A stretch of DNA of 64,000 bases from Chitinophagaceae bacterium (GTDB taxonomy: Bacteria > Bacteroidota > Bacteroidia > Chitinophagales > Chitinophagaceae): NCBI GenBank assembly GCA_016713085.1, contig JADJPV010000002.1, positions 1,054,001 through 1,118,000 of the forward strand, read 5' to 3'. Positions 9,501-18,288 of this stretch are shown here, piece by piece. The stretch's first letter is position 1. Each line of letters opens with the position of its first letter. The translations under genes and the position numbers were made by a program. The notes under the pieces were generated by a model that was given only the letters and a program-made list of their open reading frames with translations, was not told where the DNA came from and did no database searches.

Positions 9501-10798
9501 GTTACTGTATGATGATCTGCATGAACGTAATTAAGTGTGGTACCAACCCACCTGGTAATTTGAGTCCAGTTTGCTCCACCGTCAGTTGACCGGTAAAAAT
9601 TTAAACCGCCTGCAATTACAATATTTGCATTTGTTGGATCAACTCCAATTGCAAGATCATACCAACCCTGTCCTCCATTAATTGTTGGTTCAGCTGCTGT
9701 ACTTGGAGGTGAAGTTGCGGTTGCAGCCCAGTTATCTCCACCATCTGTTGATTTATAAATTGTCGGTGTCAGATCGCTGGCATTCGAAGGCAAAGCATAC
9801 AATGTAGTTCCCGCAACTGCAAGTTCAGAATTATAAGCAGTGGGAAAGGTAGTGGTTGGTGAAGTCCAGATTCCTGCTGCAACTGTTGAAGGCGCATCAG
9901 TAAAACGGTATCCTGAGGTTCCGGTATTCTGATAACCGCATACAATATGCAATCTTCCCGTACTGCTTATCCTCATTTCAGTAACATAAGTGGTCAGCCC
10001 TGTTGGTGTAATATTGGTCCAGCTTACTCCGCCATCATTTGAGCGTTGGATACCATTTGCACCGATTGTTGCAACATAAATATTACCGGCAGCATCACAC
10101 AATACCTTTGACACATTTGTAAATCCTGTTGTATTTACCAAGAGGTTCCATGTTACACCATGATCGGTACTTTTCCATACACCGCCGCCACGAACTGCAT
10201 CAGCATTGAACGTTTTTTCACCGGTACCGAAATACATAACATCTGTATTGGAAGGATCCTGGCAAATACTTGCAATGGAAAGGTTACCCAAAAAATCATT
10301 TACCGGTGACCATACTGCAGAAGAAGTTGAAGCAATATTTGTTGATTTCCAGAGTCCGCCTGCTACACCACCGGCCCATACAGTTGTTGAGCTTGTAAGA
10401 TCAACCCATATAGCACGCATACGTCCACTTGTTACAGCATCAGCAGCTGGTTGAATTCCTCTTGTATTTCCATTGCCTGGACTAATTGCATCTGTATTTG
10501 GACCACGTTCCGTCCAGCTTAATGCATTAACACGGGCTGAAACCGGATTGTTTCGTCTTGCTGCTTTCAATTCTTCGTTTGCACGAATCAAGCGGCTTAG
10601 AGGAATATACCCCAGTGAAACATCCTTTGTCATTTCAAATTCCTGTTCCTGTGCAAGTCTTATACCATCTTCTTTCTCTTCTCCATTCATTTCAATTGCC
10701 TCCTCTTCAGCAATTGAATTATGTTGAGAGTCAGTGGAACATTGAGTAAACAGGAAAACTGAAACGAGAGTCAAAAAGAGTAAAATTCTGCGATTCAT
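6515..10798 (-). CDS. Large T9SS-sorted beta-propeller (BNR/sialidase-like) protein
   Basis: A 1427-residue cell-surface or secreted protein. The N-terminus MNRRILLFLTLVSVFLFTQC carries a signal peptide with a lipobox-like LFTQC. About residues 80-760 contain many propeller-type turns (TDGGxNW, STDHGVTWN, SNDGGVSWT), as in BNR/photosystem-stability-factor-like exo-domains. Around 790-880 lies a Calx-beta-like repeat (GVDYDFTTNG...VRVYNDAETES). The last 75 or so residues (QLFSTTGQLV...LSAGVYTLHI...ESLKVIKQ) are a type A T9SS sorting domain, so it should cross the outer membrane by the gliding/Por secretion system. Ligand or substrate is unknown; no catalytic site is evident. A hairpin terminator follows. 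Confidence 0.88.
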   Translation of the reverse strand: MNRRILLFLTLVSVFLFTQCSTDSQHNSIAEEEAIEMNGEEKEDGIRLAQEQEFEMTKDVSLGYIPLSRLIRANEELKAARRNNPVSARVNALSWTERGPNTDAISPGNGNTRGIQPAADAVTSGRMRAIWVDLTSSTTVWAGGVAGGLWKSTNIASTSSAVWSPVNDFLGNLSIASICQDPSNTDVMYFGTGEKTFNADAVRGGGVWKSTDHGVTWNLLVNTTGFTNVSKVLCDAAGNIYVATIGANGIQRSNDGGVSWTNITPTGLTTYVTEMRISSTGRLHIVCGYQNTGTSGYRFTDAPSTVAAGIWTSPTTTFPTAYNSELAVAGTTLYALPSNASDLTPTIYKSTDGGDNWAATATSPPSTAAEPTINGGQGWYDLAIGVDPTNANIVIAGGLNFYRSTDGGANWTQITRWVGTTLNYVHADHHTVTWNGSQVLVGTDGGLFYSNDNGVTYTDRNDGLRLKQFYSCAIHPSLTNYFLAGAQDNGVHQLNGAGLTSSVEVTGGDGAFVHIDQDEPQYQFGSYVRGQYRRSTDGGTNWSSVNYSTTIGQFINPTDYDDIGNKMYTSAAVGQYVRWDNAQTGSTFTPIAIAAFGANTVRSITVSPYTANRVFFGTAGGQVVRVDNADQAVPTATNITQAGMSATIISSIAVGTNDNNLLATFSNYGSIHIWVTTNGGTSWTNISGSGLPDIPVRWAMFYPEDNTKAILATEMGIYETDLINGASTVWVQNAGFPTVKTNMLQYRKSDGTILASTHGRGLWTASIPLSPYIRFENSLALKTEATASTSICRNYTDYTVNMNIDAAPTGAATVTLSIAGGATATQGVDYDFTTNGNFAAPSNVLTFANGSTTPQPITVRVYNDAETESAESFTFNYAISGVTTALAAPSSPSHTFTITDNDAAPIAAFSGNFLIGVNNTTVTSQSPFRSNLQKFRIQSLYTAAELQASGILTASSLTSMTMRITVKNSTQAYNGFTISLANTGAGNLSTGFISPAFTQVYTGNYSSVVGDNVFTFSTPFAWDGTSNVLVNICFDNAPAAADVSADVTEATSAPLGAGIRATTYSSSVVGTACSLAAAFISDARVTATFAASGGTQIESVLNSNRSEYAGNNGTYYFYNGAAILSNITGASANLGCVSSNIFEAGTTWSSFNSGQRSQKVFEIIPTTNSGATYTVGLYFTAAELGGKVPSGLKIAKTNAATIAAANGTNTTTAVTSFTAFGAGYLFTASFTGFSKFFLVDNNVVLPVELISFNGTLNSQQRSQLQWKTSNQVNLSNFEVQRSYDGIHFTKVAKVNALQNSTAVQDYGFTDPAIAKAVNFYRLKMNDVDGKSSLSTVIQIKNNQVQKFAELSQNPVTNQISFRINNRDKENITVQLFSTTGQLVVKLNMGKVDGNVIVPFNISRLSAGVYTLHITAGTKAESLKVIKQ

Positions 10799-11225
10799 GT
10801 GATGTATACGTTTTGGTTATAAAAATTTCTTCCGGGATAAAAATTTATCCGTGTATTGCGGGTTCAGTAAAAAAAGGTAAGTCTGCTTTATAAAAAAGGC
10901 TAATACAGCAGGAAAGGATTTCAGTGCTGAAGGAGGTTTCAATTTTGATTGTAACAATCTAAAATTAAATGGATACTTCTTTCAGGTTATTGTTTCAGTT
11001 AAATTGTTTTCACAATTTAAAAAATGAATATATAGATAAAATCAGGAATCAAACAATATTTTAAAATATGTTATTCACATTCAGTTACACATACTCAATA
11101 TTGATTATTTTATTTTCTAAATGTTTTTACTATGCGTTATAAAGAAACGTGCAAAGATTTTAAGTTTTGAATGGTGGCAAGTTTTGTGAGGAAGATAAAG
11201 TTTGTAATATTGTAAAAAAAAGAGC
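10799..11225. other. AT-rich divergent intergenic region (427 bp)
   Basis: Lies between the divergently transcribed T9SS protein and rhodanese genes, so it should hold promoters for both. It is strongly AT-rich with many A/T runs. I see no coding potential, RNA gene or long repeat. The only element I can propose is the promoter listed at 11182-11212. Confidence 0.6.
11182..11212 (+). promoter_or_regulatory. Candidate Bacteroidota promoter for rhodanese-thioredoxin gene
   Basis: TTTTG at 11182-11186, 18 bases, then TAATATTG at 11205-11212 (one mismatch to TAnnTTTG) resembles the Bacteroidota -33/-7 consensus. A start site near 11217 would leave a leader of about 9 bases before the ATG at 11226. 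This is a motif match only. Confidence 0.4.
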
Positions 11226-11920
11226 ATGAGAATTTTGTCGGTAGTTTTCTTCTTATTGGGATTTGGATGTAACAGCGGAGCCCAGAACAATGCGAGTTTA
11301 AATGTTGATGAATTTGAAAAAGGATTAAGCAACAAAGACGTTCAGTTACTTGATGTACGCACTGCCGGTGAATTTCGTAACGGGCATATCAAGGGTTCAT
11401 TACAGGCCAACTGGAATAATGAAAAGGAGTTTGCAGACAGAATTGCTTCTCTTGATAAAAACAAACCTGTTTATGTTTATTGTTTAAGTGGCGGACGCAG
11501 TCGGGCTGCTGCAGTCTGGATGCTTGAAAATGGTTTCAAAAATGTTGTGAACATGAATGGAGGATTAAACAGTTGGAAAAGAAACGGCAAACCTGTAGAA
11601 GGAAAGGCTGATGTAAAGCAAATGACCATGGCAGATTACCAGCAGCAGATTGCCGGTAAGGAATATGTACTGGTTGACTTTGGAGCAGAATGGTGCCCTC
11701 CCTAGAAAAAATGGAACCCATCGTAAATGATTTTATTGCTGCAAATAAGAATATCTCCTTCTTAAAAATTGATGGCGGTATCCATACTGACCTCATGAAA
11801 CAGTTAAATGCTGAAGTGTTACCCACTTTCATTCTGCTGAAAAACGGCCAGGAAGTTTGGCGATACAGTGGTGTACTATCTTCAGAAGAATTGAACAAGG
11901 TTTGGACAGAGAAGAAATAG
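11226..11920 (+). CDS. Rhodanese-thioredoxin fusion lipoprotein, frameshifted
   Basis: Exported two-domain sulfur/thiol protein. Signal with lipobox LGFGC (residue 15 or so), then a rhodanese domain (about 25-125) with LLDVRTAGEFRNGHI and the active-site loop CLSGGRS. A thioredoxin-like domain follows (YVLVDFGAEWC...EVLPTFILLKNGQEV). The frame breaks exactly at the thioredoxin active site: after WCPP a TAG stop occurs at 11703-11705, while the downstream half (EKMEPIVNDFIAANK) is one base out of frame. Adding one C to the CCC at 11700-11702 gives WCPPLEKMEP, lacking the second cysteine; recovering CPPC would need a further change. The full span encodes about 231 residues. Confidence 0.82.
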
Positions 11921-11985
11921 GCCGGTTTTCACCAGGAGTAAATACAGAACTGGGAAAAAAACTTACCTTAACAAAAACATCAACC

Positions 11986-12933
11986 ATGAGAAAGCTGTTT
12001 CTTTTTATTTTCCTGCTGCTGTCTGCCAGTTCATTTTCGCAGCAAAAACGGATGAATCAATGCGGTTTTATTATTCCTGACAATGTGTATTTGCCACCAA
12101 ACCGTTTTGCAAGTGTATATGAAGCAAGGGATATTTTGCAGAATATGCTTGACACAATTAACTGGAAAGAGAATTTCCAGGTTCGTGAACAGAATGGAAT
12201 TAATAATGCGTATGCAACCATATTAAATGGTAAACGATGGATTATTTATGATAATGACTTTCTTGAAAAGATTGATTATATAACGGCAACCAAATGGTCT
12301 TCTATCAGTGTTCTTGCACATGAAATGGGACATCATTACCGCAATCATGTAATGGATGGAACTGGAAGTACACCTCCAAAAGAACTGGAAGCTGATTTTT
12401 TTTCAGGATATATCATGGCCAGGTTGGGAGCCACTGCAAATGATGCAAAAGCAGCCATGCAAAAAATTGCAAGTGATAATGGCAGCAGCAGTCATCCGCC
12501 AAAACAGGAACGGCTGAATGCAATTGCACAGGGATGGAACTATGCAAAAGGTATTTCATCCAATCCGGGTAACACACAGGGGCCGTCAACTCCTCCAAAA
12601 CCTCCAACTACTGGAGGTGGACAGGGAACTGCAAATCCACGTCCTAACCCTGCACCGCCAGCGAATCCATCATTAGATATGAGTTGGATTTATCTGTCAA
12701 ATTATGGCGAGCAGGCAATTACCGTTTATCTGTCTGATGATAACAGGAAATTTGAACCTGTTGAGCTTAAGCCCGGTCAGCCATTTGTATTTAAGTTTGA
12801 AATATATCAGTATGGATGGTTGAAATTAGTAAACTCAGCTTCTGCAAAAACCTACAGGCTGTCACACTTTAAAGACTATTCAATTGTATGGAGCCGCCGA
12901 AACAGGAATTGGCTGGTTGTTGAAATTCCTTAA
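11986..12933 (+). CDS. Exported zinc metalloprotease with HEMGHH motif
   Basis: About 315 residues starting at the ATG at 11986, which gives a clean signal peptide (residues 1-20, SSFSQQ). The zinc site HEMGHH is at residues 112-117, and a gluzincin-type third-ligand motif ELEADFFSG starts at 133, as in M48-like peptidases. After about 195 there is a proline/glycine/threonine-rich linker, then a C-terminal domain of about 90 residues (LSNYGEQAITVYLSDD) that I cannot name and that looks beta-rich. Unlike membrane M48 HtpX/Ste24 enzymes it has no transmembrane helices. It follows the rhodanese-thioredoxin gene by 65 bases. Substrate unknown. Confidence 0.75.
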   Translation: MRKLFLFIFLLLSASSFSQQKRMNQCGFIIPDNVYLPPNRFASVYEARDILQNMLDTINWKENFQVREQNGINNAYATILNGKRWIIYDNDFLEKIDYITATKWSSISVLAHEMGHHYRNHVMDGTGSTPPKELEADFFSGYIMARLGATANDAKAAMQKIASDNGSSSHPPKQERLNAIAQGWNYAKGISSNPGNTQGPSTPPKPPTTGGGQGTANPRPNPAPPANPSLDMSWIYLSNYGEQAITVYLSDDNRKFEPVELKPGQPFVFKFEIYQYGWLKLVNSASAKTYRLSHFKDYSIVWSRRNRNWLVVEIP

Positions 12934-12983
12934 AGTGGAGAACTTGAACTGCTTAAAACTGACAGGTAACTTATTTTTGTTAT

Positions 12984-13745
12984 ATGGAATTACCGGATAA
13001 AGGGAAGAAAGCATGGTTCAGGAATTGGTTCAATTCACATTATTATCATCTCTTATATTTTGAACGGAATGAGGAGGAAGCAGGTGCTTTTATGGACGCC
13101 CTTTTGCTGAAATTAAATCCTCCTAAAGATGCATTGATGCTGGATGTTGGATGTGGCAGAGGCAGACACAGTATTTATCTTGCTTCCAAAGGTTACCGGT
13201 TAACGGGTATTGATATAAGTGAAGACAGTATTGCCGAAGCAAAAGAACAGGAAGCTGAAAACCTGGAGTTCTTTGTACACGATATGCGTCTGCCCTTTCG
13301 TATGAACTACTATAACTATGCGTTTAATTTCTTTACCAGCTTTGGATTTTTCCGTACAAGACGGGAACATGATAATGCTATCCGCACTATTGCCCAGTCA
13401 TTAAAAACTGATGGCATTTTTGTAATTGATTACCTCAATGCACATTACGTAGAAAATCACCTGCAATATAAAAGTGAAATACAGAAAGATGATGTTACTT
13501 TTTCTATTACACGCTGGCTCGATGAAACACATTTTTATAAAAAGATCGTAGTGGAAGACGAAGCAAAACTTGAAGAACCACTCGAGTTTACAGAAAAGGT
13601 AGCCAAGTTTTCATTGGGCGATTTCAATGACATGTTTGCTTATTACGGACTTCAGGTACAGGAGGTTTATGGAAGTTATACATTTGAACCTTATCATGTA
13701 AGTAATTCACCACGCCTGATTATTATAGCAAAAAAAATAAAGTAA
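12984..13745 (+). CDS. Class I SAM-dependent methyltransferase
   Basis: A 253-residue cytoplasmic methyltransferase. Motif I LMLDVGCGRGRHS (about residues 52-64) binds S-adenosylmethionine. The acidic loop GIDISEDSIAEAK and the FFVHDMR segment are the expected motifs II and III. The substrate is not predictable. The stop codon (13743-13745) directly abuts the stop of the convergent LtaS-like gene at 13746. The N-terminal KAWFRNWFNSHYYHLLYFERNEEEA segment occurs in uncharacterised Bacteroidota methyltransferases (recollection, not verified). Confidence 0.85.
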   Translation: MELPDKGKKAWFRNWFNSHYYHLLYFERNEEEAGAFMDALLLKLNPPKDALMLDVGCGRGRHSIYLASKGYRLTGIDISEDSIAEAKEQEAENLEFFVHDMRLPFRMNYYNYAFNFFTSFGFFRTRREHDNAIRTIAQSLKTDGIFVIDYLNAHYVENHLQYKSEIQKDDVTFSITRWLDETHFYKKIVVEDEAKLEEPLEFTEKVAKFSLGDFNDMFAYYGLQVQEVYGSYTFEPYHVSNSPRLIIIAKKIK

Positions 13746-15729
13746 CTAAGGTTTTACCTTCTCCTTCTGATTATTGAGCAGCATCCAGCGGGATGATTCA
13801 TACAATGCAATGGTTTGCTCAGCCATCTGCTGTTTTATTTTCGTGTAGTTCGACACAGATAAAAGAGGTGAATTAAAATGAACAGGAACCAGCGTGTCTT
13901 TTTGCAGGTTCATATTGAGAATATAGTAATAATCATTATTCACAATCCCAATCTCTCCTTCATCATGATGAATGATAAACGCAAAATCTTTTCCTCCCCC
14001 TTTACGTAATACAACCCTTCCGATAGTTGTATTGGTAAATGGCTGATTCAGTAAACCAGCAATGGTTGGCAATACATCCACCTGGCTCACTACTTCAGTA
14101 CGTTTTTCAGGTTTTATAAAAGCAGGAGAGTAAAACAGCAAAGGAACATGCTCATCTGATAACCGCTCATTCGTCCACGCATCAGGATAGAAAGCTGAAG
14201 CATTTCCTTTTACGCCATGATCGCCAATGAACACAAACAATGTGTTATTGTACCAGCTCTGCTTTTTTAGCATTCTCCATAAACTGCTGAAGGCAATAAT
14301 CAAAATAAAGAGAGGCTTCATATTCCTTCTGCGAATCAAACCCGTATTTTTTTAATTCTGCTTCATCAATCAACCTGTTGTCAACAAAACTTCTGTCTTC
14401 TTCAGGGATAACAAATGGGCGATGATTATCTGCTGTTTGAATGATACTGAAAAATGGCTGCTGCTGTTCGGTTAAAATGCGGTTGGCTTCTTTAAACAGA
14501 TTTTTATCGCTGATGCCCCACACATTAAACTTGGGGCTTTGATACATTCCTTCTTCATATAATTTCAATCCGGCCACATTATTTACCAGCAGCCCTTTGA
14601 AATTATTGAATTCACTGTTACCACCAATAAAATAGAATTTTTTATAGTCGTTAAAGGAATTGATAATGGTATGCTGATTTAACGCTTCAGGATTCCGGGT
14701 TGAAAATTTACTCAACTGAACATCGGGAATACCCGTGAGTAAAGAGAAAACTGCTCTGGCTGTTCCAAACGATGGTGAAAAGCAACGTTCAAAAAATAAA
14801 CCTTCATTTGCAAGTTGCTGAAAGTAAGGAGTGGTATTTAATGGATTTCCACTCATACTTGTTTTATACATGCTGAACGATTCGCAAAGCACCAGCACCA
14901 CATTCATTTTCTTTGCCGGTTCCAGAAAAATTTCATTTCGTTGAAAATTTAAATTAGAAGCATTTTCCGGTAACTGCAGTAAATGTTTCATGATTTCAAA
15001 CTGTCCCTTAGCACTTCCATCATCTGAAAATGGTTTACGGAAACGGAGTGTTGTAAAGAAATTTTCCAACGGGTTTAAAGCCAGGTAGGCTTTGAAATTA
15101 TTTCCAAGTTTAAATGCATCCTTCCACATTAATGGCTTGGCAGGATTGCTTCCGGCAATACCAAAAATTAAAAGAACAATCAGCCAAACTGTACGCATTG
15201 GTTTATACGGAGCTTCAACTGAGTAATCTACTTTTTTATGAGTACGATGGAAGTAACCGTATAGCAACCAGATCAATACAGATAACAGTATGAATATCCA
15301 AAACAGCGGATATGACTGCCAGAGCATCCGGATTGAAATAGTAAAGTCTTCAATAAAATTCAGGGCACTGGCATTGAGCCTGGTTTCTACATAATCGAAA
15401 TGACCAAAATCGGCACCATAAAAAAACAACAGAAAGCTGCTCATCACAACCAGATAAACGATCCAGAATCGTCGGTGTTTTGAAGACCTGAAAGGTGATA
15501 ATTTTGGAAAACTGCCTGCTAAAAGCAATGGAGCCAGTAAAATGCTTACCCAGCGAAGATCAAAACGCATGCCCATCAGGAAAGAAGGAATCGCCTCAGC
15601 AAATGAAATAGAATCGGGACGAAATGTGAAAAATGTCAGCACTCTCATGATGCTGAACAGCAACATAAAAAAGAAAAACAATTTTAAAACCCAACGGGAA
15701 GTTGGTGGCAAGTGAAAACGTTTACCCAT
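13746..15729 (-). CDS. LtaS/MdoB-like phosphoglycerol transferase (sulfatase family), frameshifted
   Basis: Membrane enzyme of the alkaline-phosphatase/sulfatase superfamily, resembling lipoteichoic-acid-synthase-like phosphoglycerol transferases. About residues 15-185 hold five hydrophobic helices. The extracytoplasmic domain starts near 275 with VVLVLCESFSMYKTSMSG, containing the nucleophile region, followed by SFGTARAVFSLLTGIP, QTADNHRPF and FVFIGDHGVKG metal-site motifs. The frame breaks in the T6 run at 14263-14268 (plus strand): ENAKK continues as AELVQ-stop instead of QSWYNNTLF. Removing one base restores about 660 residues. Bacteroidota lack teichoic acids, so a head-group or glycan modification role is the likelier inference. 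Confidence 0.85.
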
Positions 15730-15814
15730 ATTCCTTAAGCTGGCCGCTAAATTAGAAAGATTTCAGCGGTTTCGGTTTTATTTCCATAAACGGTTAGCTA
15801 TATTTGATGAAACC

Positions 15815-16387
15815 ATGCTGAAACCGATATTACAATTTGACCGTTCCCTGTTTTACTACATCAACAATAAGTGGAGCAATGATTTGTTTGATGCAGTGAT
15901 GCCATTTATCAGGAATCAGTTTTTCTGGGTGCCGGTTTACCTTTTTTTACTCCTCTTTGTTTTCATCAACTTCCGCAGCAAAGTATGGTGGTGGGTTTTA
16001 TTCTTTCTTGCCACGTTTGCATTGACTGATATGATCAGCACACAGGTTATTAAGGCCCTTATTCAACGGCCAAGACCATGTGCCGATGCTGAAGCAGCTC
16101 ATTTCGTCCGTATGCTTATTCCCTGCAGTTACAGCTATGGTTTTGTTTCATCGCATGCAGCCAATCATTTTGGTATTGCCATTTTTCTTTTTCAAACCAT
16201 GAAGCATTTTGCTAAACAATGGATCTGGCTTGCTTTTGTTTGGGCATTCCTGGTTGGGTATGCACAACTATATGTAGGTGCACATTTTCCGTTTGATGTA
16301 ATTGGTGGAGCAGCTCTTGGTTTACTCATTGGCCACCGGACTGCTCTAATTTTCAACAAGCAATTCGGCGGGTTACAGGTTAATTAA
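15815..16387 (+). CDS. PAP2-family membrane phosphatase
   Basis: A 190-residue integral membrane protein with about six hydrophobic stretches, probably a lipid-phosphate phosphatase such as undecaprenyl-diphosphate or phosphatidylglycerophosphate phosphatase. The motifs KALIQRPRP, GFVSSHAANHFG and AQLYVGAHFPFDVIGG correspond to the three PAP2 signatures. The first histidine (SSH) and the nucleophilic histidine (AH) are present, but the usual SR at the start of motif three is AQ here. It starts 85 bases after the divergent LtaS-like gene, sharing a short promoter region. Confidence 0.87.
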   Translation: MLKPILQFDRSLFYYINNKWSNDLFDAVMPFIRNQFFWVPVYLFLLLFVFINFRSKVWWWVLFFLATFALTDMISTQVIKALIQRPRPCADAEAAHFVRMLIPCSYSYGFVSSHAANHFGIAIFLFQTMKHFAKQWIWLAFVWAFLVGYAQLYVGAHFPFDVIGGAALGLLIGHRTALIFNKQFGGLQVN

Positions 16388-16452
16388 TCGTTCCCTTTTA
16401 ACAGTAAAACAGGCACTTGCAAAAAGCTTCGTAGATTTGCGCTATATATACA

Positions 16453-17742
16453 ATGGAGATATTTATTTTATTCGTTCTGATTTTCCTCAACAGCTTATTT
16501 GTAATTGCTGAAATTTCACTGGTTTCGGCACGCCGTGCAAGACTGGAAGTATTTGCAGCAAAAGGAAGCTCAAGCGCCAAAACCGCCCTCGAACTTTCAG
16601 AACATCCTGAACTGTTTCTTTCAGCAGCACAAATTGGTATTACCCTCATTTCCATCCTTACGGGTGTGTACAGCGGTGAAAAATTCAGTGATGACCTTGC
16701 ACCGTTCTTTCTGCAGTTTGATTCATTGAAAACCTATGCTGATAATATTGCTACTACTATTATAGTTGTGATTGTGACCTTTCTTTCAATCATACTTGGA
16801 GAGTTGGTTCCCAAGCGCTTAGGTTTAATTAACGCAGAAAAAACTGCAATGGCTGTAGCAAAGCCTATGAAGATCTTTGCTAAGTCTGTGCACCCTGTTG
16901 CATGGCTACTGAACAGCATTACAAGTCTCATTTTCCGAGTGTTCCGTGTAAAGACCGTTCATGATAATCATGTTACCGAGGAAGAAATCAAAGCAATCAT
17001 TAGTGAAGGAACTGAACAGGGTACTATTGAAGAAGCAGAACAGGAAATTATTGAGCGTGTGTTTCACCTGGGTGACAGGAATATTACCTCGCTCATGACC
17101 CACCGTAATGACATTATCTGGTTCGATTTGAATGATACGGAAACATCCATCAAAGGAAAAATTGTAGGTGAGCCCCACTCTATTTACCCTATTTGCGATG
17201 GTGATCTGGATAGTATTAAAGGAATTGTTTCTGTCAAAGATTTATATGTATCTGATGATTTTACCAAGTTTAAACACCTGATGAAACCTGCCTTATTTGT
17301 TCCGGAGAATAATTCTGCTTACCAGGTGATGGAAAAATTCAAGGAAAGGAAAATTCACAGTTCTTTTATCGTTGATGAATATGGAAGTGTACAGGGCATG
17401 ATTACACTCAACGACATTCTTGAAGCAATTGTTGGAGATATTCCTGAACCGCATACCGATGATTATGAAATAGTAAAAAGAGATGATGGCAGTTACTTGG
17501 TTGATGGACAGATTCCTTTCTATGATTTTCTTTCCCGTTTTGAAAAAACAGAATGGATGAATGAAGGTGAACATGAGTTTGATACATTAGCCGGTTTCAT
17601 ACTTCATCAGCTGGAACGTATCCCCCACGCAGGTGAAAAATTTACATGGAAAGGATTTACATTCGAAATCATTGATATGGACGGACACCGTATTGATAAG
17701 GTATTACTGAATGTACCGGATGGTGTTGGTGAAGATGAATAA
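16453..17742 (+). CDS. Hemolysin/CNNM-family protein with CBS domains
   Basis: A 429-residue membrane protein of the TlyC/CorC-associated CNNM family, implicated in divalent-cation (magnesium, cobalt) transport or homeostasis; the older name hemolysin is misleading. A DUF21/CNNM transmembrane domain spans about residues 1-180 (SLVSARRARLEV, ILGELVPKRLGL). Two CBS domains follow (MTHRNDIIWFD...IKGIVSVKDLY; SSFIVDEYGSVQGMITLNDILEAIVGDI), then a CorC_HlyC C-terminal domain (YLVDGQIPFYDF...AGFILHQLERIP). The lengths and order are standard. It stands alone between PAP2 and a small lipoprotein, on the same strand. Confidence 0.92.
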   Translation: MEIFILFVLIFLNSLFVIAEISLVSARRARLEVFAAKGSSSAKTALELSEHPELFLSAAQIGITLISILTGVYSGEKFSDDLAPFFLQFDSLKTYADNIATTIIVVIVTFLSIILGELVPKRLGLINAEKTAMAVAKPMKIFAKSVHPVAWLLNSITSLIFRVFRVKTVHDNHVTEEEIKAIISEGTEQGTIEEAEQEIIERVFHLGDRNITSLMTHRNDIIWFDLNDTETSIKGKIVGEPHSIYPICDGDLDSIKGIVSVKDLYVSDDFTKFKHLMKPALFVPENNSAYQVMEKFKERKIHSSFIVDEYGSVQGMITLNDILEAIVGDIPEPHTDDYEIVKRDDGSYLVDGQIPFYDFLSRFEKTEWMNEGEHEFDTLAGFILHQLERIPHAGEKFTWKGFTFEIIDMDGHRIDKVLLNVPDGVGEDE

Positions 17743-17829
17743 GGGTTAAAGATTCTTTAAAACATTTCCTTTTTACAATAACCTGCAAACACGGGTATCT
17801 TATTTGATATTTCATAAGAAACACACATT

Positions 17830-18282
17830 ATGAAATCAAAATTTTACCCCTTCTTCGTTTTATCACTTTTACTTTTTTTTTCTTCCTGTAAAAAATGGCT
17901 GCCCGAAAACCGTGTGGTTGGTACCTGGCAACTGGTTGATGCGGAGAAACGCAGACCTTTCAGCAACCAGTCATTTACAACCGGCTATGAAACCGGAATA
18001 TTCACTTTTTATGATAATGGTGACGCCACTTACAGAGATGCCGCCGGTAGTATGACAGGCAGCTGGAATATGCGTGATATTGATGGGGGGTATTATGATC
18101 AGGAAGGTAACTGGCAATCACAACGAAGGACAGACATGCTTATTAAACTGTACGACTTCCGTTCAAACAGGGTGCTCGACTGGTACTTTGATTATATTGA
18201 TTTCAGAACTTCCGGTAACCGGCTGATCGGTTTTGTGAATGGTGCGAATTATAACTACAGGTATTATTTCAGAAAACAGTAA
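17830..18282 (+). CDS. Small lipoprotein of unknown function
   Basis: 150 residues with a lipoprotein signal (LLLFFSSC, cysteine at about 20). The mature part begins KKWLPENRVVGTWQLVDAEKR, and has alternating beta-like segments with FTFYDNGDATYRD and GSWNMRD. This pattern resembles small lipocalin-like or DUF-type lipoproteins that read VVGTWxL near their start, common in Bacteroidota. Function is not known. It is convergent with the methyltransferase on the minus strand, six bases away, without a visible terminator. Confidence 0.75.
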   Translation: MKSKFYPFFVLSLLLFFSSCKKWLPENRVVGTWQLVDAEKRRPFSNQSFTTGYETGIFTFYDNGDATYRDAAGSMTGSWNMRDIDGGYYDQEGNWQSQRRTDMLIKLYDFRSNRVLDWYFDYIDFRTSGNRLIGFVNGANYNYRYYFRKQ

Positions 18283-18288
18283 AGAGGT

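Noticed and set aside
10206..10727. Reading frames on the plus strand inside the large T9SS gene
   Set aside because: They are antisense to a long, well-motived protein and show no family features; shadows of codon bias.
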